Part shown: positions 1 through 11,700 of the stretch, one piece after another
How the letters are laid out: every line of letters starts with the position of its first letter
Numbering within the stretch: the stretch's first letter is position 1
The notes under the pieces: generated by a model
What the model was told of the DNA's origin: nothing
The model's database searches: none
What the model saw: the letters and a program-made list of their open reading frames with translations, nothing else
Translations under genes and position numbers: made by a program
DNA from: Paracentrotus lividus
Lineage: Eukaryota; Echinodermata; Echinoidea; Camarodonta; Echinidae
Assembly: GCA_940671915.1 (NCBI GenBank)
Contig: CALNVZ010000641.1
Location: forward strand, 37,151,803-37,215,802
DNA length: 64,000 nucleotides
Reading direction: 5' to 3'

Positions 1-630
1 TTTTTTATATAAGACCATTTGCCCTTTTTTCACAGGTGCCCCTTTTCACAGTTGCCTTGACCCTAGAAATTCCTAATTCGAGCCCTGTATGTAACATTTT
101 TTTGACATATTCTCTTTCTTCTTCTTAAGCTAAGAAAGGTTTGTAATTTAATTTGGTCTGATAATAATAAGATACAAAGACAGTGAGTGATGAGTGAGTC
201 AGTGAGACCTTACTGCGGCAGCCCGACCACGAAGTGTACGGGCTGCGAGTTATTGGCTTGAAAACATGAGGTGCCTTCGCTTTTCCAGGCTAGAATGTCA
301 AAATTATGGAATAAAAGATTGACAAAACTACTTCTTAATTTATTAGTTTATGTAGATCTACTTACAATACTAGACGGATGACTTTCCTCGTTTTTCATGA
401 TGATCATAAAGCAAAAAAATGGCGTCAGAATTGCTGTTTCAGTGTAGCTAGACAATCGCATTCGCGGTGTTTAGTTTGCAACACGCATGAGCGACATCAG
501 CAGCAGCTATATGCTCACACTAGTATTTTGACGGAGATCGGACGAGACTCTGAAATGGACTGGAAAATACAAGATTTCTTCAAGTGCACACAATTTTTAA
601 GAATATCTGATTTGCGTCTAGTCTGTGTAG
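1..630 (+). other. Upstream region with a candidate 5' noncoding exon
   Basis: No protein-coding gene was recognised here. At 626-636 there is a near-perfect splice donor (TGTAG then GTAAGTGA), so the stretch ending at 630 could be an untranslated first exon of LSS, spliced to the acceptor at 2730. I saw no clear TATA box and no classic sterol-response element. A GC-rich hairpin lies around 211-247. The 86-residue open frame at 378-638 has no recognisable similarity and is not called. Confidence 0.3.
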
Positions 631-699
631 GTAAGTGACATTACATAAATTATATTTTTTCTATATTTTACCCATTCTTAGTGGTATTTTTAACGGATC

Positions 700-1786
700 C
701 TGGCTAACTCGGCCCACTGGCTAACTCGGCCTCGCCGGAATTTCTGGGCCGAGTTAGCCAGGAGGTGTTGAATTGATCGTAAATACTTATTTGTGTTGAG
801 CATGGGTATATTTCACAGTTTTTATTATCAATTTGACATGGAATAATGTGATATATTTACTAGAAAGCTGCTAGCGAGCATTTTTTGAAGTAAAACCGCC
901 CAAAAAGTGAGATTTTAGGTCTTTAAATACGCACGCAATTCTGCCCGTGTTTTTACCGTCTCGTACCATTTTGTTTGTGATCACCGCCGCTGTGCGGGCT
1001 GGCAGAAGTGAACAGCAGGTGTAACTTCGACTGCACTCGCATAAGTTGAGAACATTCAACACGATTGAGACATGACTTTGTATACATCCAAGAAAGAGAT
1101 TTAATATGGCAAGGGGGAAAATCCCTGAAGGGTTTTGAAATCTAATTCTTATAATTTTTATAGTTGCAATTAACTTATAGATCGAGAGAAGTCGAGAAAA
1201 CTAGAGGGAGCTGAAGAGAGATAGGCCTAATTAGCAATAGAGAGAAAGTGAGAGTGAGAGATGGGGTGAGAGATGATTAGTTGAAAATATAATTTAATTG
1301 CAAATATACAAATTACAAAGTCTACAATATGAAGAAGATTTCAAAACCTTTCAGGAATTTTTCCCCTTTGCCATATTAAATCCCTTTTCTTGTATGTATA
1401 CATGTCTCAATCGTGTTAAATGTTCTCAACTTCTGCGAATGCAGACAGCTAGACGCAGATAGGCATCTCCCTGGCGTTCACTGCCCCCAGCCCGCAAGGC
1501 GGCAGTGATCACAAACAAATTGGGACAAGACGGTAAAAACATGGGCAGAATTGCGTGCGTATTTACAGACTTAAAAACTCACTTTTTTGGGGGGGGGCGC
1601 TTTTACTTTAAAAAATGTTCTCTAGCAGCTTGCTAGTTCACATATCTCAACTTTCCATATCAAATTGATGATAAAAACTGTGAAATATACCCATGCTCAA
1701 CACAAATTAGTATTTACAATCGATTCAATACCTCCTGGCTAACTCGGCCCAGAATTTCCAGCGAGGCGGCTGAGTTATCCGGCACT
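700..1786. mobile_element. Fold-back (palindromic) element, about 1.1 kb
   Basis: The left arm (about 700-1150) and right arm (about 1326-1786) are inverted copies of each other. They share the motif GGCTAACTCGGCC near the outer ends, the segment GTTGAGCATGGGTATATTTC, and the inner segments around the TTTAATATGGCAAG / CTTTGCCATATTAAA pair. A GA-rich spacer at 1180-1290 separates the arms. The arms differ by substitutions and small indels, so the copy is not recent. No transposase reading frame is present. It lies between the candidate 5' exon and exon 1 of LSS. Confidence 0.8.
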
Positions 1787-2300
1787 CTTTTTAACCATTC
1801 CAAATCGAACTTTCAAAATTTTGATGGGTTTCCCTCAGGACGCTGCCACTTTGTGGCAGCGGTCCGGGGCTAAGTGAGAGTGAGACAACAGCTAGGCTAA
1901 TGACAGGCTAATAAGGATGAGGGACTGAGCATGAGTCTGGCATGATAAGAATTAGATAAAATTAGATCTATTTTATGCTTGCAGCATGCTGAACTTTTGT
2001 AACATTACAATTTTGCATGCCCCCCCCCAACTAGAGACCGAGGTTGCTTGTCTTCTTCGTAATCCCTCACAGACGAGTGCGTATTTGAGTAATCAAAGAT
2101 AAAATGCACTCGGCTGTGTACACTGCAGTTTGAACAGCTTGCGCAATGCATGATCTCTGTCTTCAGAGGGATTACAATAAAAGCAGCCTCTGTTTTAATC
2201 CCCCCCTCCTCCCCCCCCCCCCCCCCCCCATGCATGACCATTTTGCCATGGTTTTCATCTGGAAAATCCATTTTGATAATGCATTGCAAGAAAGAAGATT
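1787..2300. other. Intergenic/intronic, little recognisable
   Basis: Contains a short hairpin (GCTGCCAC / GTGGCAGC) at about 1844-1862, a C/G homopolymer near 2020-2030, and a run of about 20 C at 2209-2229. I see no gene. The 170-residue minus-strand frame at 2005-2517 runs through poly-G/C and SINE sequence and is rejected. Confidence 0.5.
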
Positions 2301-2309
2301 TTGGAGTAA

Positions 2310-2576
2310 AAGTCAAAAGATTTGGAGGTAATGAGGATTCAAATGCTCCAAATTTTATTTTCCGTAAGAAAGGTGACACAGAAATTCTTTGTGCCCAATT
2401 GATCGTGTGCTGTGCCAGATCGACCCTCTCTATCCCTTTATTGTGAACGCCAAACAGGGTAGCAGCAACTCCCATCTTTAGCATCTTTTGGTATGATCGG
2501 CGGGATAGCGAACCCACGCCATTGCGATTATGAGGGGAATGCTCTATCCACTGAACCAGGATTTAGGGCAAAAGTC
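2310..2576 (-). mobile_element. tRNA-derived SINE, family 1, minus strand
   Basis: On the minus strand the head reads like a tRNA. It has an A-box region (GGTTCAGTGGATAGAGC) and a B box (GGGTTCGCTATCC) at about 2500-2565. The body carries GGGAGTTGCTGCTACCCTG and GTTTGGCGTTCACAATAAAG. The same body occurs on the + strand near 10035-10090, so this is an interspersed family and not a functional tRNA gene. The 3' end is not clearly defined; about 2310 is a guess. Confidence 0.75.
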
Positions 2577-2730
2577 TGTCACATTTGTTTTTTTTTTAGA
2601 ATCTACCATGCTTTTATTTATTTTCAAAGAGCCCAAGAAGAAGCAGGCAAATTTGTCATCAGATCTTAAAAATTTAAAAGAATGAATATTGAAATTCAAA
2701 AATATTTTTTCTTCTCTCAAAAATGTGTAG

Positions 2731-2903
2731 CATCATGTCTGACAAGAAGATCGAGGAGGACCGTTACAAGATAAACCAGCAACCGATCTGACAAGATGGC
2801 GTCTCACTAATGTCAACGGTCGTCAGACTTGGCGATACTTCACTAAGGAGAAGAACCCGAACGTCCTCAGAATATCTTTGAAATTCTCTCTGGACTTGAC
2901 ATT
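2731..2903 (+). CDS. LSS: LSS exon 1 (start codon, N-terminus) with two one-base lesions
   Basis: The acceptor is a T/C-rich tract ending GTGTAG at 2730, followed by CATC and the ATG at 2735. An in-frame ATG at 2723 would precede the acceptor. The reading begins [12 protein letters not shown] and must shift by one base near 2773-2775 (an A run) to continue as [10 protein letters not shown], then by one base again near 2860-2865 to reach LSGLDI at the donor. Both shifts look like missing bases. With them, the exon gives 57 residues ending in phase 0, which joins exon 2. TDLxRWRL and GRQTW match the conserved N-terminal region of animal LSS. The lesions may be assembly errors. Confidence 0.85.
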
Positions 2904-5900
2904 GTAAGTATGATGGGGGCACCACAAACTACAGACTTTATTTCAACTTAAATTCTAACAAATTAATATTTTGATCACAGTCCTTTTGCATTAATCATTA
3001 TATGTGATACGTCTTGTCGAAATGAGAGAGAAGTCGCAGATCAAAGATCCGAGTAAATCGACAAACTAATAAAAAAAGTCAAATTTTGAGGAAATTTTTT
3101 TTGTGATTTTCTGGTTCTACATGCTTCAATCTTTGCTCAGTTAAAAACAGAGTGAAAATGGTAACGGGAAAGGTGGTATACAAAAGGGAAGTGGTAAAAA
3201 ACAGTTTCGCGATGTTGTTTTTTCGGTTCATAATTTTTTTTTCCGGACTACAAGCGAACGTGCACGCTCATTTCCCCTTTCCGTTTAGCTCCGCCCTTAG
3301 CAACGCAGGGCTTTGTCATGTGATGTGTGATTTCAACTGGATTTTTGTTCGTTTTTGTGAGCGAATAGCGAACTAAACTCTCTTTAGCTGCACTCAGAAA
3401 TTTGCGTGCGATGCCACAACTGCATGCTGTGAATAAAGCTGTTTCATCGGGATAGCGAGTACGCAAACGAATGTCAATAACAATCGGGTGGGAGAGGGGG
3501 GGGTTATGTGGGGAAAAGCTACTTCTTGCTTGACTAGCTATCTGGATCCAAATGAATGTTAATTTCAGCATTTTATTTTAAGGGCCGCGATATCTGTTCC
3601 TGATGGGAAATTAAAACCTCCCTATTAACAAATTTGGTTCATCAGGGAAACATAGGACTACAAAAGACAGGTGACGTGATAATACTTCTGATACAAGTAT
3701 TAAGGTTAAAGTCTTCTGCAGTTATTTTACAAAGTGAGTGTTAAGAAAGGTAGCGTGTTTACTAAACACGACGAAACAAAATACGATTTACTCTTAAAAT
3801 AATTCATTCATAAAAATTTAATACTTCTTATTACTGGAACAGGTTTGATCAATAAAAGACGAGATCGAGCAAATCATTTCGTTTTTATTTTCATTGTCTT
3901 AAGCTAACCTGCCACTCATAAAACGTGACAGAGAAATTCTGAATACATTCTGGGCGCAAATATTTCTTAAACATTTTTGGAGCTTATCTCTATCAATACT
4001 TATTCAAAGATATAAAACAAAATGTAACCCTGTACAAGAATATTTAGTCTATAGACCATTATTATGTTCGAAATTCCAACAGAGTTCAGATCAAAATGAC
4101 TGCTTTATAATGAGTAAGAGTATACGCGATTGACATTCAAAGAACGCACGCAAAACATCGGATAAAACCCCCAAAAGTTTTAAAATAGTTTGTTCTAACT
4201 AATTTAGCGCAGGATTGGTAAACACGTATTCTTAAAAGAGCGGACTTTTTCCTTAAACAATTAGAAAGAAATGACGTTTTTAATTTATTTGACGAAGATA
4301 TAAAAACAACTAACAAATTAGTTTCTTTTTTTTTGAGGAAGATTGAATGTTATTAGAACAACATCGCTTGCTGCGTTGCTCGATCATGCGTGACGGACGA
4401 GTATTGTTCTCTATACCTGAATGCAGCTCTCATTGGTCAATCGTTTCCCTTTGTAACAAGTGGTTGCTAGGGCATTCGGTGAGTAGAGGGTGACCAAAAT
4501 GGTCTTATTTTTCTGCTCGGACAAACGGAAGCAAAACTCGCAGACGTTTTTCTCTTGATTTTGATTTCAAGAGCACAATTCTCCTCCGTTCGAGGACTAA
4601 TATCTCACTTCTATTTACTCTTTACAGTCGGTTATATATCAAATTCAAGGCAATGAATCAGAATCAATAATATCAAATAAATGGATTTCAAAAATCGCGA
4701 TTAGTCTCTCCTTCGACGTGACGCATCACATATGTTCTGTGAATCATTCATTGAATTGTTAAAAATGCTCATGCTTAAATAAGGAATTAAGTAAACTTTC
4801 AAAACAAGAGCAATTAATCAAGATTAATAAATTATATTGTTCCCACAGTAAAAACAAACTACTGAAGTTTCAGATCAAAAGGAAGTCATTGTACTACCTT
4901 AAAACAGTGTGTAACAAACAATGCCAAGCATACAGCCACAACAGTACCCTCTGCTGCCAGTTCACTAGGCCGCTAGGGACGGGGCTATACAACAGGAAAT
5001 GGTGTATGTTGTGCCATGTGGAAAAAGCACATGTTTTATAAACCATCCAGTGGTTGGTTTATAAAATTTGGTTATTGAAAATTCATTGATATCTCGAAGG
5101 TAAAGCAAGCAATTAGCTTGCAATTTTGAAGAGATACCAGATTGACCTAAGTGTTTATAATTATGTTGACAAAATAAGCTAAATCGATTAAAATGTGATT
5201 TGAATATCATTCAATGTTACTGCATCCCTTTAAGATGTATAGTCTTTGCAACCATATCCAAATCAGATGGATTGTTTAATCTACCAGTACCAATTTCATG
5301 ATGTTTTTGCCCTGGCGACATTTGCTCTGCAGACAATTCCTAGCCCTAGTCAAATAACAAATTTTAGCCTTGGACTAAATGCTTTGCCTTCTGTATCTCT
5401 AATCTTGGATTTCTTGACTATTAAAGCTAAAAGTTTCAAACAGGAAATGAAAGTATTTTTCATCCTTGGGATCTCAACTGTTTTCAATTAAATTGACTAT
5501 TCATGTATTTCAATTTGTTTGTTCTATAAGGTGATGTTGCTCCACTGTCCCTAGAGCCAAGACTGCTAAGAGAAGAGGAAAAAGAAGGAGTGAGGGTTGT
5601 AGTGCTACTTTTATTTTGAATTGAATTGACCAGTATCTCTATTTATTGTGCTTGTTCTATAGGATGATGTTGCACCACCACTCCCTAGAGCCAAGACTGC
5701 CAAAGAAGCAGCTAAGAATGGGATGAAGTTCTACTCTAAGCTTCAGACTGAGGATGGTCATTGGGCAGGAGATTACGGAGGTCCACTGTTTCTTCTCCCA
5801 GGTAAAGTATTGGTAATCATGATTGGGTTCTGATACGAAGTAGTACAAATATGAAATATGATATACATTTGACTCAAGACAATAAAAGGAAATTAAGAAT

Positions 5901-8735
5901 GCTTTAAATTTTTAAACATTTTTTAATAATAAATATTCGATACAGTATCCTCAAAAATCTGCACAATTTGAAAAAAATGAAATTAAACAAAATGATGTTG
6001 GATTAGAATTTTAATTATTATTTCTAGCAAATAGTAGATAATGTCACTGTTACCTGTGCACTGAATCTTTAAAGTTCTGTCAGTCTCAGAACTTCTGGAT
6101 TGCCATTTGTAATTTTAACTGCCCCAAAATTATTTGTACACTACATATATCAGGATTTCAAAGGAGGGTAGTATTTATCAGCAACCTCCTTGGCCTACTG
6201 TTGACCAGCTTATCTCTTAATTTAGCCCTTTAGCATTCCACGTCCCCTCAAGCATGTCCTTTAGCTATAACTGCTTGTTGGAGATTGGGTGTTGAGGGTG
6301 CTGTCATATTACACAACTGCTCAAAATTTAAAAAAAAGAGAAAAACATTACATACATGTAATCAGTCAGCCCTGACAAAAAACAGATGAAAATAGCGGAT
6401 TAGTAACTTAAAGATACTTAGGCTAGCTTTAGATATTTATGCCTCCACCATGAATGGAATCATGAATTGAACACAAACAAAGTTACATTCAATCTAGTTT
6501 TCTCAGTCGTACATTGTATGTTATATCAATATATATCTTTTGCTACAGGTTTGATCATAGTGTGTTACATTACTGGTGTGGTTTTACCTGATGCTTCTAA
6601 GAAGGAGATGGTGCGCTATCTACGATCTGTCCAGTGTCCTGATGGTGGCTGGGGATTGTAAGTTTATTATCTAAAATTTGAAATTCTAACCTAAATGTGG
6701 AAGGGCTTCCACTCTCTGGATCTGGGGCCTCGCTTGTGTTCGGGTCAACGGGACTCTAGAATCCCCACATTCATGCTTTTACCTCTCTCTTCGTTTCACT
6801 GTCGTTATAGCATGCCAGTTTATTTTTCCTGTTTTTTGCATCTATTCTTATTTCCTTTCTCTCTTTCTCTTTCTTTCCTTTGGATTCTATTTTCGCTTGA
6901 TATTTCTATGTTAACTTGTCTCTATGTATGTATTCATTTAGTTATTAATGTACCAGTTTTAAAACCTTTTGATGTTCTTTTGCTGTATCTCATGTGAAAA
7001 TCCCATGTCAAATTTCCATTTTTATTGTATTAAGATCCTGGACAAAATAAATTTGAATTGAATTGAATTGAAAAAAATTATCAAGACTAAATGATGCACT
7101 TTTTGGTACCCTGGGGTACCAAAAAATAAATCACCGTTCTGTTGAATTATTTATTTTATTTTTAGCGCTGATTCCTGGGTTACCAAACTGTCCAAAATTA
7201 TATATAAATTCTTGAGTAGTTACTATAATAAGTTAAATTTGTACTATTATTGTCATAAGATAATATTAAAGAAGGAAAACAGGCCTTGTGATCATTGTCG
7301 CACCGATCATACGACCATGAAAATAATACTCAGCGTGAAAACACTGTATAACTGTAAGCTAATGGACAAGAGAGGGCGCTGCACAACGCTGTACCCCGGG
7401 TTACAACGGTACCCCGGTGTACGGCGTGGTGCATCAAATGTGAAAATTATAACCTAAATCATGTAAAGTCAATTTCCTGTCCTAAGCAAGGTTCCTAAAA
7501 AGTTGCTTTGTAGTATCTAATGTGGTTAGATATAACACACAGATCCAGCATCGGCTTTAAGAAAAGATTTTATCATATTGGTAGGTAGCTCTAAGGAGTA
7601 AACAGCCCTGTTAGTATCTCTGAGTGTGAAAGGATTAAATTTTGCATTATTTGTGTTTCCTTTTCAGACACATTGAGGATCATCCTACAGTGTTTGGCAC
7701 AGCGATGAACTACTTGACAATGAGATTGCTAGGTGTTTCTAAAGATGATTCTGATCTCAAGAAAGCAAGGAAACTTCTTCTAGAAATGGGTAAATAAATT
7801 CATATAGGTGGGGGTGGGCTGGCATAAGTTCCACTTCAAAACCTTTAGAGCGATGAAAACAATTCACTAATAGCAGGCCGGTCAAGAGACTAGGCTTGTT
7901 GTTGGTTTAGTATTTGATCAAGCAAACCAATAATTCTTTATTATGCGAGGAACCTCGAAGTACTTGGATTACAGGAACAACCTATAGGCATATAATTCAA
8001 CCCTGAACATAAAGAATTGTGTCTTTATTAATTTGATTACAACCTCTGTCCCATTCTTACACCGATGGCATGATGACAAGCCCTGCATGTTTTTGCTTGT
8101 GCATGTCTTGCATCCTCTGTCGGGTGGCTACCAAATTATTTGATTCCTTGCGTTTCAACAAGAGGACACTGCCATCTTTCCCCTGCATGCCTAAAGGAAA
8201 ATGAAAGGATTTCCTGAAAATCTAATGCAGAGAGGTGCATAATCGATGCCCAACAGGTTATGGCCATGGGATACGTGGGATTCAATTGATTTCTACAAAT
8301 GTATGTTGTACATGTTATAATAAATTGTATGTTTTTTTGTTATAGGTGGTGCTGAGAGCATACCATCGTGGGGTAAATTCTGGCTTTGTGTTCTCAATCT
8401 TTATAAATGGGAAGGAATGCACTGCTTGTTTCCAGAAATATGGTGAGCTGAAAATATTGAACAAGTTTGTAGGAGATTCATATTGATAATGACACTACCG
8501 GATAAATATGTAACGCTCTATAATAAAGTTTGATGGTAGCCTACTGTTGAGAAGGGAGATTGTGATGAGGATGGTGGTGGTTTTGATGATGGTGATGATG
8601 ATGGTGGTGGTGGGGATGATGATGGTTGTGGTGATGGTGATGGTGATGGTGGTGTTGATGATGATGATGTTGATGATGATGATGATGATAATGATGATAA
8701 TGATGATGATGATGGTGGTGTTGATGATGATGATG

Positions 8736-8779
<44 letters not shown>

Positions 8780-11700
8780 GATAATGATGATGGTAATGGT
8801 GATGAGGATAAAAATGACATTGGAGGACATTTTTGTGATGGTGGTTATGATGATGATGATGGTCATGATGGTCATGATAGTGATGTTTGTGGTGATGGCT
8901 ATGATCGATGGTGATGGAAATGGGGAATTAATTATTGATGAGGAAGACGGTGAGGATGATGGTGTTCCAACTCAAAATATTGAGGATTAAGGTTATTATG
9001 ATAAAATGGGTGAATGTACTGGTGATATCAATGCTTGATGATGATGATAATGATTGTGGAAAATAAGTTGGTTAAAAAGCAAAGATTGTGATAATAACTA
9101 TACATAACAGGACAAGGTTCAAACATCTATAAACAGCTATAATGTTTGACATGCTCTTATATTTGTCCTTCAGGTTGTTTCCCAGCTGGTTCCCTGCTCA
9201 CCCATCCACCATCTGGTGTCACTGCCGTCAGGTGTACCTTCCAATGGGATTCTTCTACGGGACAAAGTTTCAGGCCAAAGAAGATTCCCTCATCAGAGAA
9301 CTTAGGAAGGTATGATTCACCCTCTTCCTAATGATAGATGCTTAATAATTCTAAGGTGAAGTAGAAATAGGAGAGGTTTTTGAAATGACCCCCCCCCCCC
9401 AAAAAAAAAAAAAAATAGAATCTTAGTATTTCTTCTGAAAGAAATCACTTGAGAAAGAAATCCCTTGGTTCTGGAAACTCTGGCTTTCAGTACAGTACAC
9501 TCCTGTTATTATGAGATCCTTAGACCAAGCCTCAGACTTTGTTATATACTGAACACATCCTGGCACATGGACAGTTTTTTGTTCTATCTGTGCTTCTTAT
9601 AATGGGAGTAGACTTGGCATTTTATTATTCATGTTTATTTGTTTGTTTTTTGTAAGAAGATTAAAATGTCATCTAATTTTGTTATATGAATTAATTTCTT
9701 TGTAATAATCCTTTGAATTTATAAGTCAACTATTTTTCTTCTTGTTGTTAGGAACTATTCAAGGAAGACTTCTCGACCATCAACTGGCCCTCCCAGCGAG
9801 ATAACATATCAAAATGTGATTTCTATACACCACATAGTTGGTTGTATAACATCGCAATGAGTAAGTATCAAAGTGAATTGATTTTATTCTAATTTATAGA
9901 GCTAGTCCAGCCCCAAAATGACTTGATTTTATAAAAAGCAGAACAAATTTTTAAGGTTGTTGTATATTTGCATACCAATGCAACTTGCATCGTAACTTAG
10001 GTTCAAGCCCCTGCCGCGTCATACGAGAAGACGTTAAAAAATGGTAGTTGCTGCTTCCCTGTTTGGCGTTCAACAAGAGGGGGATAGAGCAATGTCCTTC
10101 TGGCACTACTCAGCGGCTGCTGGGCCCATGAGAAAAGGGGCAAAATAAATATCCGTTCCGGACAATAAAATTCGGAGCAATTTGGAGCACGTATGTTACG
10201 TTAAGCATTCGTGCCTGGATTGTGTGCTGCATATGGACCCTTTGCGCATTAAAACATAGATACACAAGTAAACTGGTATACACCCACACAACTTGTGCCA
10301 AGCCTTATTCTTTTTGTCTACCGAATACATTTCAAAGGTTGAAGAAAATCAATTATAAAATGATAAAGCTATGAATGAGATAAAGATAGCTCATGAAATT
10401 GTGGTGTCATTGTGGTTGATTTTAAATAGTTTCATACATATTTAAAAAAAAAAAAGGAAAATTCCTCTCTAGTTGCCAAGGCACTATTTTGTCCTCTGGT
10501 TTAATTGATACCAACCTGATGTTTCATGTTATTATTAATAATACTGTAATCGTGGAAATATTTGCGGTACATTAATTTTCGCAGATTTGGTGCGAAGATC
10601 GACCGGCGCGAATTTAAAAACCTGCAAATATATGAGCATGCTTTTTTTAATGCATGTATTGGGAGCATTCAATTGCGTGCTAATGAACATGCAGCGCGAA
10701 TTCAAGAACCTGTGAACATTCTTTGAGGCCGATCAGCGCGATAATAACAGCGAATACATTATTTTGATATCATTATTAAGAGCCATCTTGGATCTTTACA
10801 AGAGGTTTCGCTTAACCTGGTTGAGAAAGAAGGCACTAGATTACGAATATGAGCATATTCAAACAGAAAATCATTTTTGTTGTTATTGTTATTATTATTA
10901 TTATTTTTATTGTTATTATTATTATTACTATTATATTATATTTAACAGCCATCTTGGATTTATACGAGAGGTTTCACTTCACCTGGTTGATAAAGAAGGC
11001 ATTAGATCACTGCTTTGAGCATATTCAAAGAGAAAATTATTATTATTATCATAATTATCATTATTATTTGTAGTGTTACTGTTGTTGCTATTTTTATTAT
11101 TATTGTTACTATCCCTATTATATTATGTTTTACAGCCATCTTGGATTTTTACGAGAGGTTTCACTTCACCTGGTTGAGAAAGAAGGCTCTAGATCATTGT
11201 TATGAGCATATCCAAGCTGATGATGAATTCACTAACGGCATCAGTATCGGTCCAGTAAGTTATTACTTTCTTCAACCCAGTTCATCTCAAAGAAGAGATA
11301 TGAGGATATAAATTTAATAGTAAAATTAAAGTGGACTAATTTTGTAATTCAATGAATGATAAAATAATTTTAGTATTAAAAGAAATGTGTATGTCAAATA
11401 TGTTTCATCAACAGAGACAAAGAGAGAGTGAGGGGAAAGGAGAAGAAGAGTGAGAGAAAAGGAGGTGAGAGTGAGAGAGAGAGAGAGAGCGAGAGAAGAG
11501 GAAGGGAAAGGGAGGGATAGGAGAGAGAGAGAGGCCCATTACAAGAGTTGATCGAAATTTGGGCTCTTATTTGTATGTCTGCTCACCCTTTTTCATTTTT
11601 TTTTAGTATACATAATATCTCTTTCCAAACCCTTTTTTTTAAAAATAATTTATGTCTATATATTGATATTATTTGGTTGATAGATTTCTAAAGTTATTCA

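Noticed and set aside
2005-2517. 170-codon minus-strand open frame
   Set aside because: Runs through a poly-G/C stretch and a SINE body; no protein-like pattern.
2497-2576. tRNA-like sequence with A and B boxes
   Set aside because: It continues into a SINE body shared with another copy, so it is a SINE head and not a tRNA gene.
8495-8990. Open frames of 100-147 codons on both strands
   Set aside because: Pure GAT/GGT trinucleotide repeat; composition is Met/Val, Ile/Thr or Ser/Pro only.
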